DNA of 64,000 nucleotides. Source: Reyranella sp. GTDB lineage: Bacteria; Pseudomonadota; Alphaproteobacteria; Reyranellales; Reyranellaceae. A program made the position numbers and the translations under genes. The stretch lies in contig JAQSDW010000016.1 of NCBI GenBank assembly GCA_029946105.1, forward strand, positions 1 through 64,000. The letters run 5' to 3'. The notes beneath the pieces are model-generated. The model was given only the letters and a program-made list of their open reading frames with translations. It did not search any database and was not told the origin of the DNA. This document shows, piece by piece, positions 33,486 to 41,981 of this stretch. Position 1 is the stretch's first letter. Every line of letters begins with the position of its first letter.

Positions 33486-34175
33486 ATGAGCCTGGTGCTC
33501 GCACTCGACTGTGCGATCAGCGGACTGGGCGTCGCGGTGGTGCGCGACGGCGCCTGCCTGGCATCCCTGCGCGAAGAGGGACGGGACCAGGCGGTCAGGC
33601 TGCTTCCGGCGGTGGCATCGATCCTTCGTGACGCCGGCGTAGCGCGGCGCGACTTGTCGCTGATCGCCGTCACGATCGGCCCGGGAAGCTTCACCGGTGT
33701 GCGGATCGGGTTGGCGGCGGCGCGCGGCCTCGCCATTGGTCTCGCCATCCCGCTGGCCGGTGTTTCGACAACCTCCGTGCTGATTGCCCAGGCGGCGCGC
33801 TTGGCAACTCTGCACAAGCGGTTCGCAGTTGCCGCCATCGACAGCCGCCTCGGCGACTGGTTCTGCGCGATCGATGAGGACGTGCAGTCGCCGTTTGCCG
33901 CCACCGCCGCCGGGCTGGCGGACCGCCTGCGGGACCGGCCTTGTTTGGTCGTTGGCCCTGACGTGGGCCTGCTCGTACCGCATCTGGTCGCGGCCGGCGT
34001 CGATGGCGAAGCCGAGGTGGCCAGCGTGGATCCTGTCACGATTGCACGTCTCGGAGTCTCCGAAGGTGTCGAGACCTGGCGGGCGCGCAACGCAAGTGAG
34101 GGCTTGCCGAGACCGCTGTACCTGCGCGGTGTCAGCATTACCCTGCCCGATGGCGCGCGCCGGACGGTGGACTGA
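33486..34175 (+). CDS. tsaB: tRNA t6A synthesis protein TsaB
   Basis: Partner of TsaD, TsaC and TsaE in making N6-threonylcarbamoyl-adenosine at tRNA position 37. The protein has the ASKHA-fold start SLVLALDCAISGLGVAVV and the hallmark VTIGPGSFTGVRIGLAAARGLA. ATG at 33486 places that first strand at the N-terminus as in the family; the ORF-track start at 33423 adds 21 unsupported residues. rimI begins at the base after its stop codon. TsaD, the catalytic partner, is not in the window. Confidence 0.93.
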   Translation: MSLVLALDCAISGLGVAVVRDGACLASLREEGRDQAVRLLPAVASILRDAGVARRDLSLIAVTIGPGSFTGVRIGLAAARGLAIGLAIPLAGVSTTSVLIAQAARLATLHKRFAVAAIDSRLGDWFCAIDEDVQSPFAATAAGLADRLRDRPCLVVGPDVGLLVPHLVAAGVDGEAEVASVDPVTIARLGVSEGVETWRARNASEGLPRPLYLRGVSITLPDGARRTVD

Positions 34176-34670
34176 GTGCCTGCGCCCCACATGCCCCGTG
34201 CCCTGCGTCCCCTGATTCCGCGTCCCATGGGCGCGCTCGATCTCGACCGTGCGGCCGCGTTGCACGGTGAGGCTTTCACGCCCCTTGGAGAGCGTGGCTG
34301 GACGCGACAGGACATGGCCGAACTGTTGGCGTCGCCGGGTGTCGCGGGGCTTTTGCTTCAAGTCGACGGGACGGATGTCGGCATGGCTATTTGCCGGGTA
34401 GTGGCCGACGAGGCGGAACTCGTCACCATCGCCGTACGACCGGCCGAGCGCCGTCGCGGCGCCGGGCGGGCCCTGCTGGCGGCCGCCCTCGGCCACGTCC
34501 GGGCAACCGGCGCCCGAACCCTGTTTCTCGAGGTCGCCACTGACAATCCTGGCGCCCGGACATTGTACGAGGGTGCCGGCTTTCGCGACGTCGGCCGTCG
34601 GCCGGCCTACTTCCGGCGCGGCGACCGTCCCGCGGTGGACGCGTTCATAATGCGTCTCGATCTCGATTGA
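34176..34670 (+). CDS. rimI: Ribosomal-protein-alanine N-acetyltransferase RimI
   Basis: This GNAT protein of up to 164 residues has the acetyl-CoA motif VRPAERRRGAGRALLAAAL and the C-terminal FLEVATDNPGARTLYEGAGFRDVGRRPAYFRR, matching RimI, which acetylates the N-terminus of S18. Start GTG at 34176 directly follows the tsaB stop; ATG at 34191 is an alternative. The tsaB-rimI pair is conserved across bacteria. Confidence 0.9.
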   Translation: MPAPHMPRALRPLIPRPMGALDLDRAAALHGEAFTPLGERGWTRQDMAELLASPGVAGLLLQVDGTDVGMAICRVVADEAELVTIAVRPAERRRGAGRALLAAALGHVRATGARTLFLEVATDNPGARTLYEGAGFRDVGRRPAYFRRGDRPAVDAFIMRLDLD

Positions 34671-34684
34671 TCACGCCCGACCGA

Positions 34685-34927
34685 TCACGCCCGGCGGATT
34701 GTCACCATATGGACGCCGCCGGCCGCCTCGATCCCCAAAATAGCGTGGCCCTCGTCTCGAGCGGCGCGCGGGACATTCCTGAGTGGTTCTTCGCCAACCA
34801 GCCTGACCCGCAGAATCTCGCCTGATTTCATGCGCTCAAGCATCAGCTTGGTCCGCACGAACGTCATAGGGCAGACTTCCCCGGTAATATCGATGTCACG
34901 GTCCGGCTGTATAGACTTTGGCTGCAT
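34685..34927 (-). CDS. TusA/SirA-family sulfur carrier protein
   Basis: This 80-residue protein has the TusA-like Cys in DIDITGEVCPMTFVRTKLMLERM and the fold end HMVTIRRA. The second motif proline of CPxP is replaced (CPMT), as in many non-TusA paralogues. ATG at 34927 has GGGGA 7 nt upstream. It diverges from fur with 52 bp between the starts, so the two may share a control region. It probably carries sulfur in thiolation or a related pathway. Confidence 0.88.
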   Translation of the reverse strand: MQPKSIQPDRDIDITGEVCPMTFVRTKLMLERMKSGEILRVRLVGEEPLRNVPRAARDEGHAILGIEAAGGVHMVTIRRA

Positions 34928-34979
34928 GGACATGTCCCCAACTATACCGCGAACGCCGACCGGTGTAGGATATTCCCGC

Positions 34980-35417
34980 ATGCCGGACCGGAAAGCCAAA
35001 CTCGAAGTCCTCTGCGTTGAACGCGGTCTCAAGATGACCGATCAGCGCCGCGTCATCGCGCGCGTCCTCTCTGACTCGTCCGACCATCCGGATGTGGAGG
35101 CCGTTCATCGCCGCGCCACCGCGATCGACCCGAACATTTCGATTGCGACCGTCTACCGCACGGTTCGCTTGTTCGAGGAAGCAGGCATTCTCGCCAAGCA
35201 TGATTTCGGAGATGGTCGCGCTCGCTATGAAGAAACACCCGACGAGCATCATGATCACCTGATCGATATCCAGACCGGCAAGGTCGTGGAATTCCACAAC
35301 GGTGAGATCGAAGAACTGCAGCGCAAGATCGCTGAAAAGGCCGGCTATCGGCTGGTCGGTCACCGACTCGAATTATATGGCGTGCCTTTAGACAGCAAGA
35401 CCGACCGGCAAAAATGA
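34980..35417 (+). CDS. Fur-family metal-responsive regulator (Fur/Mur)
   Basis: This 145-residue Fur-superfamily repressor has the winged helix MTDQRRVIARVLSDSSDHPDVEAVHRRATAIDPNISIATVYRTVRLFEEAGI and the metal-binding HHDHLIDIQTGKVVEFHN. It lacks the second CxxC typical of enterobacterial Fur, as usual for alphaproteobacterial Fur/Mur, which may sense manganese as much as iron. ATG at 34980 starts MPDRKAKLEV. It precedes olsB on the same strand. Confidence 0.92.
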   Translation: MPDRKAKLEVLCVERGLKMTDQRRVIARVLSDSSDHPDVEAVHRRATAIDPNISIATVYRTVRLFEEAGILAKHDFGDGRARYEETPDEHHDHLIDIQTGKVVEFHNGEIEELQRKIAEKAGYRLVGHRLELYGVPLDSKTDRQK

Positions 35418-35482
35418 GTGGACGGAACCATCGCGACCCCGATAATAGCCGGATGATTGGGGCGGCTCCCTGCGGATGAAGC

Positions 35483-36334
35483 ATGCGCATCGACCGCGTT
35501 GACAGTGAAGCCGAACTTCTTGGAACTCCCGCTTCGAGCGCGGAGATCGTTAAAGTCGTTGCCGGCGATTTCGAAGTCCGATTGGCCACCAGTGCCGCCG
35601 AGATTCATGCGGCGCAGGCGCTTCGCTATCGGGTGTTCTACGAAGAAATGATGGCTAGGCCGACGGCGGAGATCGCCGCCACGCGCCGCGACTTCGATGC
35701 CTTCGACAAGGTTTGCGATCATCTGCTTGTGCTCGACCGGCGCCGCGGCGAGGGACCCGAGGGTATCGTCGGAACCTACCGGCTGATCCGCCGGCCTGCG
35801 GCGGCGAAGATGGGTCGCTTCTATTCGTCGGCCGAGTACGACATCCAGCCGATGATCGACTATCCCGGGGAAGTGCTTGAACTTGGGCGGTCGTGCATCG
35901 AGAAGGATGCACGCAACACGGCGACCATGCAGATGTTGTGGCGCGGCATCGCTCTCTATGCGTTCCACTACAATATTCAGGTGATGTTCGGCTGCGCCAG
36001 CCTCCCCGGAACGGATCCGTCACAGCATGCGCTGCCGCTCAGCTATCTCTACCATCATCATCTCGCCCCACCGGAGATCCGAGTGCGCGCGCTCGCCAGC
36101 CGTTTCGTCAAGATGGATATGCTCGCGCCCGGCAGCTACGACGCACGCAAGGCGATGGCGCGGGTGCCGCCGCTCATCAAGGGTTACCTGCGGCTGGGCG
36201 GTTTCGTCGGCGACGGCGCGGTGATCGATCACGAGTTCAACACCACCGACGTCTTCATCACCGTCAAGACCGAACTGGTGACGGAGAAGTACATCCGGCA
36301 TTACGAACGCGGGATTCGTGACCAGCACGACTGA
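35483..36334 (+). CDS. olsB: Ornithine-acyl-ACP N-acyltransferase OlsB-like
   Basis: This 283-residue hemolysin/OlsB-type GNAT protein transfers a 3-hydroxyacyl chain from ACP to ornithine, the first step of ornithine lipid synthesis. Typical segments are AAQALRYRVFYEEM, VGTYRLIRRPAAAKMGRFYSSAEYDI, VLELGRSCIEKDAR, FGCASLPGTDP and PPLIKGYLRLGGFVGDGAVIDHEFNTTDVF. It overlaps the olsA-like acyltransferase by 17 nt and follows fur. Ornithine lipids are phosphate-free membrane lipids, so the pair may be phosphate-responsive, but no Pho box was identified. Confidence 0.9.
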   Translation: MRIDRVDSEAELLGTPASSAEIVKVVAGDFEVRLATSAAEIHAAQALRYRVFYEEMMARPTAEIAATRRDFDAFDKVCDHLLVLDRRRGEGPEGIVGTYRLIRRPAAAKMGRFYSSAEYDIQPMIDYPGEVLELGRSCIEKDARNTATMQMLWRGIALYAFHYNIQVMFGCASLPGTDPSQHALPLSYLYHHHLAPPEIRVRALASRFVKMDMLAPGSYDARKAMARVPPLIKGYLRLGGFVGDGAVIDHEFNTTDVFITVKTELVTEKYIRHYERGIRDQHD

Positions 36335-37169
36335 CGCGTCTGTGGCAACGATGTGGATCGGCTCTCCCCTGCGCGGCGCCTTTCGCTTGCTGAGCTACCT
36401 GCTGCTGACGCTGGTACTGCTGCCCTTTCATCTGTTCGCACTGGCGTTCCGGATCACCCCGGTCATCCGCTGGCTGCCCGTCGCCTATCATCGCATCGTC
36501 TGTGTCATCCTTGGCATTCGCGTGCGGGTTCACGGCCAGCCCTCGAAGGCGATGCCGACGCTCTTCGTCTGCAATCATGTCTCCTACCTCGACATCGAGC
36601 TGCTGGGCGGCCTGGTTCCCGGCTGCTTCGTCGCCAAAGCCGAGGTCGCAACCTGGCCGTTCTTCAGCACGCTCGCCAAGGCACAGCGCACCATCTTCGT
36701 CGAACGGCGTTCGAGCAAAACCAGCACCAGCCGCAACGAGATGCTGAAGCGACTGAACACCGGCGACAACCTCCTGCTGTTTCCCGAGGGGACGAGCAGC
36801 GACGGCCAGCGTGTTCTGCCGTTTCGCAGCGCCCTGTTTGCGGTGGCGCAGCTGCGCCGCGACGGTAGGCCGATCGCCGTCCAGCCCGTCGCGATCGCCT
36901 ACACGCGCCTTGACGGCATTCCGCTCGGCCGCTACTGGCGCCCCCTGTTCGCGTGGTTCGGCGATCTCGATCTGGTTCCGCACCTCTGGCAGATGGTTTG
37001 TCTCGGCGAGACCGAGGCGGTCGTGACGTTTTTCCCGACCATCGACATCGACCAGCTGGGCGACCGCAAGAAGCTCGCCGACTATTGTTTCCAGCAAGTA
37101 TCGTTCGGCGTGCAATCGGCGAATTCCGGCCACCCCGAGCTGCTGCCGCCGGCGCGGGGCGCTGCCTAG
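36318..37169 (+). CDS. olsA: Lyso-ornithine lipid O-acyltransferase (PlsC/OlsA family)
   Basis: This 283-residue PlsC-domain acyltransferase has a membrane-bound N-terminus (LLSYLLLTLVLLPFHLFALAF), the catalytic NHVSYLD (NHx4D) and the acyl-acceptor loop LLLFPEGTSSDG. It should add the second acyl chain to lyso-ornithine lipid, consistent with its overlap with olsB. Start GTG at 36318 or ATG at 36351 are both possible. A general 1-acylglycerol-3-phosphate acyltransferase is the alternative reading. Confidence 0.88.
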   Translation: MTSTTDASVATMWIGSPLRGAFRLLSYLLLTLVLLPFHLFALAFRITPVIRWLPVAYHRIVCVILGIRVRVHGQPSKAMPTLFVCNHVSYLDIELLGGLVPGCFVAKAEVATWPFFSTLAKAQRTIFVERRSSKTSTSRNEMLKRLNTGDNLLLFPEGTSSDGQRVLPFRSALFAVAQLRRDGRPIAVQPVAIAYTRLDGIPLGRYWRPLFAWFGDLDLVPHLWQMVCLGETEAVVTFFPTIDIDQLGDRKKLADYCFQQVSFGVQSANSGHPELLPPARGAA

Positions 37170-37229
37170 AGCCTCTCGACCCCGGCCGCCGCGGGTGTTA
37201 GGAACTGGTCGTTCCAGCAACGGAGTCCG

Positions 37230-38654
37230 ATGAAGAACGTCCGCACCAACGGGCAGCGCAAGCGCGTGTTCATTCGCACCTACGGGTGCCAGATGAATGT
37301 CTATGATTCGGACCGCATGGCCGATGTCCTGCGGCCGCTTGGCTATGCCCTGTCGGAAGATCCGGAGCACGCCGACCTGGTCGTTCTCAACACTTGCCAT
37401 ATCCGCGAAAAGGCCTCGGAAAAGGTCTATTCGGAACTCGGCAGGCTGCGTGACCTCAAGATCGAGCGGCGCCGCGCGGGCGGCGACCTTGCCATCGCCG
37501 TGGCCGGCTGCGTGGCGCAGGCCGAGGGCGAGGAGATCATCCGGCGTCAGCCCGCGGTCGATATCGTCGTCGGACCGCAGGCCTATCATCGCCTGCCCGA
37601 GCTCCTGGCCCGGGTGGCGCGCAAAGCCGACGAACGGCTGTTCGACGGTCGGCGCCGGCCGGGCGCCGGCGTGCTCGACACCGAGTTTCCCGCCGAGAGC
37701 AAGTTCGATCATCTGCCGGCGCCGTCGGAAGCCGACGTGCGCGCGGGCTCGGCGTTCCTCTCCATCCAGGAAGGCTGCGACAAGTTCTGCACCTTCTGCG
37801 TCGTGCCCTACACGCGCGGCGCGGAGTATTCGCGGCCGGCGACGGCGGTGCTGCAGGAGGCCCGCGCCCTGGCGGCGGCGGGCGCGGTGGAGATCACTTT
37901 GCTAGGCCAGAACGTCAACGCCTATCATGGCGAGGGTGTCGATGGATCGGCCTGGACGCTGGCGCGGCTCATCCGCGCGCTCGCCGAAATCGATGGCCTG
38001 GTGCGGCTTCGTTACACCACCTCCCACCCGCGCGACATGGACGACGATCTCATTGCCGCGCATGGCTGCGTGCCGCAGCTCATGCCCTACCTGCACCTGC
38101 CGGTGCAGTCGGGCTCCGATCGCATCCTCGAGGCCATGAATCGTGGCCACGATCGCGACCATTTCCGGCGGCTGGTCGATCGCCTGCGCGCTGTCAGCCC
38201 GGACCTCGCCTTGTCGTCCGACTTCATCGTCGGCTTCCCGGGCGAGAGCGATGCGGACTTCGACGACACGATGCGGCTGGTCGACGAGATCGGCTTCGCG
38301 TCGGCCTATACCTTCAAATATAGCCGCCGGCCGGGCACGCCCGGGGCGGCGCTGGGCGATCAGCTTTCCGACGGCGCCAAGACGGCACGTCTTGGCGCGT
38401 TGCAGTCGTTGCTCGGCGACCAGCAGCGCGCCTTCAACGAATCCAAGGTCGGCACGGTCGTGCCGGTGCTGTTTGCCGAGGCCGGGCGCAAGCCGGGTCA
38501 GGTGCTCGGCAAGAGTCCGTGGCTGCAGTCCGTCTATGTCGAAGGTGACGCCGACATGATCGGATCGATCGTGAACGTGCGGCTGCTTGCCGCCTACGCC
38601 CTCAGCCTGTCGGGCGAGGTCGTGTCCAAGCAGCCGTTTGGAGTTGCAGCATGA
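37230..38654 (+). CDS. miaB: tRNA i6A37 methylthiotransferase MiaB
   Basis: Radical SAM enzyme of 474 residues that converts i6A37 to ms2i6A37 in tRNAs. The N-terminal UPF0004 domain has the auxiliary-cluster cysteines ([29 protein letters not shown]). The radical-SAM motif is [18 protein letters not shown]-terminal TRAM domain ends in [10 protein letters not shown]. It overlaps phoH by ATGA, the usual alphaproteobacterial miaB-phoH-ybeY-corC-lnt order. Confidence 0.97.
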   Translation: MKNVRTNGQRKRVFIRTYGCQMNVYDSDRMADVLRPLGYALSEDPEHADLVVLNTCHIREKASEKVYSELGRLRDLKIERRRAGGDLAIAVAGCVAQAEGEEIIRRQPAVDIVVGPQAYHRLPELLARVARKADERLFDGRRRPGAGVLDTEFPAESKFDHLPAPSEADVRAGSAFLSIQEGCDKFCTFCVVPYTRGAEYSRPATAVLQEARALAAAGAVEITLLGQNVNAYHGEGVDGSAWTLARLIRALAEIDGLVRLRYTTSHPRDMDDDLIAAHGCVPQLMPYLHLPVQSGSDRILEAMNRGHDRDHFRRLVDRLRAVSPDLALSSDFIVGFPGESDADFDDTMRLVDEIGFASAYTFKYSRRPGTPGAALGDQLSDGAKTARLGALQSLLGDQQRAFNESKVGTVVPVLFAEAGRKPGQVLGKSPWLQSVYVEGDADMIGSIVNVRLLAAYALSLSGEVVSKQPFGVAA

Positions 38655-39631
38655 ACGGTCCACCGGCTGGTGCTGGCGTCCGCGCCGCCGACGTGCGCCG
38701 CATGACGTTCGACGACAATGCCCTGGTGGCAACGCTCTACGGCAATCACGACCGGCACCTCGTGCGCATCGAGCAGCTTGCGAACGTCCAGTTGAGCGCG
38801 CGCGGCAACCAGCTTGCGATCGCCGGGACGCCGGACGATGCAACGATCGCGCACAAGGCCCTGGCCGCACTTTACGAGCGACTGAAGCGCGGCCTCTCCA
38901 TCGAGATGGCCGATATTGACGCCGCGGTCCGCTTCGCGCGGACGGGCGCCGAGCGCGGCGACGAGGACGGCATCCGCACGCGCCGCCGCACCGTGCAGGC
39001 ACGCACGCCCGGACAGCGCGACTATCTGGCGGCGCTGCGCGAGCGCGACATGGTGTTTGCGCTGGGGCCGGCCGGCAGCGGCAAGACCTACCTTGCCGTC
39101 GCCATGGGCGTATCACTGCTGCTCGCTGGCAAGGTCGAACGCATCGTGCTGTCGCGGCCGGCGGTCGAGGCCGGAGAACGGCTGGGGTTCCTGCCCGGCG
39201 ACATGAAAGAGAAGATCGATCCTTACTTGCGGCCGCTCTACGACGCCCTGCACGACATGGTGCCGGCCGAGCAGATCGCCAGCCGCATGGAATCGGGTGA
39301 GATCGAGATCGCACCGCTCGCCTTCATGCGCGGCCGTACGCTTGCCCATTGCTTCGTCATCCTCGATGAGGCGCAGAACACCACGCCGATGCAGATGCGC
39401 ATGTTCCTGACGCGGCTGGGCGAGGGCTCGCGCATGGTGATCACCGGCGATCCCAGCCAGACCGACCTGCCGGGCGGCCAGAAGTCGGGCCTGAACGACG
39501 CGGTCGACACGCTGCACGACGTCGACGGCGTCCGCTTCGTGCGGCTGACCTCCAAGGACGTCGTCCGCCACGATCTCGTGACCCGAATCGTCGAGGCCTA
39601 TGACGCGCGCGACAAGAAAACCAAGGCTTAG
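38651..39631 (+). CDS. PhoH-family ATPase (PhoL/YbeZ)
   Basis: This 326-residue P-loop protein has a Walker [16 protein letters not shown] and a Walker [43 protein letters not shown]. An N-terminal KH-like extension fits the YbeZ group, which acts with the RNase YbeY in rRNA maturation and stress. It overlaps miaB by 4 nt and ybeY by 32 nt. Confidence 0.95.
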   Translation: MNGPPAGAGVRAADVRRMTFDDNALVATLYGNHDRHLVRIEQLANVQLSARGNQLAIAGTPDDATIAHKALAALYERLKRGLSIEMADIDAAVRFARTGAERGDEDGIRTRRRTVQARTPGQRDYLAALRERDMVFALGPAGSGKTYLAVAMGVSLLLAGKVERIVLSRPAVEAGERLGFLPGDMKEKIDPYLRPLYDALHDMVPAEQIASRMESGEIEIAPLAFMRGRTLAHCFVILDEAQNTTPMQMRMFLTRLGEGSRMVITGDPSQTDLPGGQKSGLNDAVDTLHDVDGVRFVRLTSKDVVRHDLVTRIVEAYDARDKKTKA

Positions 39632-40064
39632 CTGCCACGTCGTCGTGCTCGATGGAGGCTGGCTGAAAGTCTTGCCCGGTGTGGAACGGCTGGTGCGCAA
39701 GGCTGCGCGCGCAGCGGCAAGACGCGGCAAGTCCCTGAACGTGGCACTCGCCGACGACAGAGCCGTGCGCGTTCTGAACAAGCGCCACGCGAAGAAGGAC
39801 AAACCGACCAACGTGCTGTCCTACCCCTCGGGGGAGCGGGCGTTCCTGGGCGACATCGTGCTGGCTCGCCAGACCGTGTGGCGCGAGGCCAGGGTGCAGA
39901 AGAAATCATCTGCCGATCACGTCACGCACCTTGTCGTGCATGGAACGCTGCATCTGCTCGGCTACGATCATGAGACCAGCGATGCCGACGCCGAACGCAT
40001 GGAAGCGCTCGAGCGCCGGATACTGAAGCGGCTCGGTATCGCCGATCCTTACCTCGCGCGCTAG
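39600..40064 (+). CDS. ybeY: Endoribonuclease YbeY
   Basis: This 154-residue zinc RNase is needed for 16S rRNA 3' maturation and ribosome quality control. The metal motif is HLVVHGTLHLLGYDHE (HGxLHLxGYDH), and NVLSYPSG sits earlier as expected. ATG at 39600 lies inside the phoH end, a typical overlap. A long inverted repeat and a reverse-strand gene separate it from corC, unlike the unbroken order in most relatives. Confidence 0.95.
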   Translation: MTRATRKPRLSCHVVVLDGGWLKVLPGVERLVRKAARAAARRGKSLNVALADDRAVRVLNKRHAKKDKPTNVLSYPSGERAFLGDIVLARQTVWREARVQKKSSADHVTHLVVHGTLHLLGYDHETSDADAERMEALERRILKRLGIADPYLAR

Positions 40065-40070
40065 TTCAAG

Positions 40071-40124
40071 GGAGCGCGCCACTCCAGTAGCGCTCATGAA
40101 TGCGCCACTGGAGTGTCGCGCTCC
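40071..40124. repeat. Long inverted repeat between convergent genes
   Basis: GGAGCGCGCCACTCCAGT (40071-40088) pairs with ACTGGAGTGTCGCGCTCC (40107-40124) at 17 of 18 positions around an 18-nt loop that itself holds GCGC/GCGC. There is no T tract. It lies between the stops of ybeY and the aldo/keto reductase and may act as a bidirectional transcript end or be a dispersed palindromic repeat. Confidence 0.75.
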
Positions 40125-40130
40125 AATGAG

Positions 40131-40961
40131 TCACAGCATTTCGAGCGGCTGCTTGCCCTTCGGCCGTGGAAAGGCGCGGTCAAGTGCAGCCAGGATCTGC
40201 GGCGTCAGCTTCATATCGAGCGCGCCAAGATTTTCCTTCACACGCTCGCGCGTCGACGATTTCGGAATGGTGACGACGCCTGGCTGGGCCAGCAACCAGG
40301 CGATCGCGAGCTGGGCCGGCGTGCAGCCCAGCTCATCGGCAAGTTTCTTGAGGGCGGTCTCGTGGAGAAGCGAGCCCTGGTCGAGGGGCGAGTAGGCCAT
40401 CAGCGGGATGGACTTCCTGCGCATCCACGGCAGGAGATCGTGCTCGGGCCCTCGGCGGGAAAGACAATAGAGCACCTGGTTGCTGGCGTTGAGACCCTTG
40501 TCGAGCAGGGCGGCGTCTTCCATGTCTTCGAGGTCGAAATTGCTGACGCCGAAGTCGCCGATCTTTCCGGCCTCGCGCAGGCGATGGAACGCTTCGAAGG
40601 TCTCCTCGATCCTGGCACCACCGCGCCAGTGCAGCAGGTAGAGGTCGATCCGCTCGATCCCCATCCGCTTGAGGCTGCGTTCGCACGCAGCGATCGTGCC
40701 GGCGCGCGAGGCGTTGTGCGGATAGACCTTGCTGACGATGAACGGGCGCACGCCGCGGCCGGCGATCGCCTCGCCGACGATCTCTTCGGCGCCGCCGTCG
40801 CCGTACATCTCGGCCGTATCGATCATCGGATAGCCGAGATCCAGCCCGTATTTCAGCGCGTCCAGTTCGCCGGCGCGCCGGCGCGGGCTCTCGCCCATTC
40901 GCCAGGTGCCGAGGCCGAGGACCGGCATGATGGCGCCGGAGAACAATTTACAGGAACGCAT
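40131..40961 (-). CDS. Aldo/keto reductase
   Basis: This 276-residue TIM-barrel NADPH-dependent oxidoreductase has MPVLGLGTWRMGE, the catalytic Asp/Tyr region MIDTAEMYGDGGAEEIVGEAI, Lys in FIVSKVYPHNAS, His in LYLLHWRGG and the NADPH-binding TIPKSSTRERVKENL. ATG at 40961 has GAGGAAG 6 nt upstream, better than the TTG at 40982. It sits in reverse orientation within the otherwise conserved phoH-ybeY-corC-lnt cluster. Substrate unknown. Confidence 0.92.
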   Translation of the reverse strand: MRSCKLFSGAIMPVLGLGTWRMGESPRRRAGELDALKYGLDLGYPMIDTAEMYGDGGAEEIVGEAIAGRGVRPFIVSKVYPHNASRAGTIAACERSLKRMGIERIDLYLLHWRGGARIEETFEAFHRLREAGKIGDFGVSNFDLEDMEDAALLDKGLNASNQVLYCLSRRGPEHDLLPWMRRKSIPLMAYSPLDQGSLLHETALKKLADELGCTPAQLAIAWLLAQPGVVTIPKSSTRERVKENLGALDMKLTPQILAALDRAFPRPKGKQPLEML

Positions 40962-41011
40962 CAAGAACTTCCTCGATTGCAACGCCGGGCCGATAGCCTA
41001 TCTTATCCATC

Positions 41012-41965
41012 ATGCCCGATTCTACAGCGCACAGTACGCGGCCGGGCCTTGCTGGCCCGGCGTCGACAAGTGAACTCTCTGGGGGACCGGTCCCTTCGCC
41101 GACACCCGAGGTTCCGTCCACGGGCGGAATATTGCGCGCGATCCTGCGCCGCCTGCGCCGCCGCGAGAAAAACGAGGCAGTTCGCGAGGCCATCGAGGAG
41201 CTGATCGAGGAGACGCCGGAGAGCGACACGCCGATCAGCGAGGATCAGCGGGTCCTTCTCGCCAACATCCTCAAGCTGCGCGACAAGACGGTGGCCGACG
41301 TCATGGTGCCGCGCGTCGATATCGTCGCCATCGCCGCCGACACCCCGCTCGACGAGGTTGTGCGCGTGATCCAGGCCGAAGCCCATTCGCGCTATCCGGT
41401 CTATCGCGAGGCGCTCGACGACGTGATCGGCATGATCCACATCAAGGACGTGCTCGCCTACTGGGGCACGTCGAAGAAATTCAATCTCCGCGACATACTT
41501 CGCCGCGTCGTCTTCGTGGCGCCGACGCTTCCGGTGCTCGACATGCTGCTCGACATGCGCCGTTCGCGGACGCACATGGCGCTGGTGGTCGACGAGTTCG
41601 GCGGCACCGACGGCCTGCTCACGATCGAAGACCTCGTCGAGGAGATCGTGGGCGAGATCGAGGACGAACACGACGTCGCCGAGACACCGACGGTCGCCCG
41701 CCGTGTCGACGGCACCATCGACGTCAATGGCCGCACGCCCATCGAGCTGCTCGAGCAGGAGATCGGCCGCGTGCTGTCGGAGGACGAACGGCGCGAGATC
41801 GACACGGTCGGCGGGCTCATCTTCTCGCTGCTCGGCCGCATCCCCGAGCGCGGCGAAGTCGTGCGCCACCCCTCCGGCGTCGAATTCGAAGTCCTCGACG
41901 TCGATCCGCGGCGCATCCGCCGCCTGCGCGTGAGGCAGCCGACGTCGTCTCGGTCCGCCACCTGA
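41012..41965 (+). CDS. CorC/HlyC-family CBS-domain protein
   Basis: This 317-residue protein has no transmembrane domain. A tandem CBS pair (TVADVMVPRVDIVAIAADTPLDEVV, and VLDMLLDMRRSRTHMALVVDEFGGTDGLLTIEDLVEEIVG) is followed by a CorC_HlyC domain (DGTIDVNGRTPIELL, EIDTVGGLIFSLLGRIPERGE). It is the YbeX/CorC type linked to Mg/Co efflux and, by conserved position between ybeY and lnt, to ribosome or envelope maintenance. Confidence 0.93.
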   Translation: MPDSTAHSTRPGLAGPASTSELSGGPVPSPTPEVPSTGGILRAILRRLRRREKNEAVREAIEELIEETPESDTPISEDQRVLLANILKLRDKTVADVMVPRVDIVAIAADTPLDEVVRVIQAEAHSRYPVYREALDDVIGMIHIKDVLAYWGTSKKFNLRDILRRVVFVAPTLPVLDMLLDMRRSRTHMALVVDEFGGTDGLLTIEDLVEEIVGEIEDEHDVAETPTVARRVDGTIDVNGRTPIELLEQEIGRVLSEDERREIDTVGGLIFSLLGRIPERGEVVRHPSGVEFEVLDVDPRRIRRLRVRQPTSSRSAT

Positions 41966-41981
41966 TCGTCGCGCCCGTCCA

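Noticed and set aside
33414-34496. Long minus-strand extension of the VanX-like ORF
   Set aside because: It is antisense to tsaB and rimI, is Arg/Gln-rich without family features, and the dipeptidase has a good ATG at 33413.
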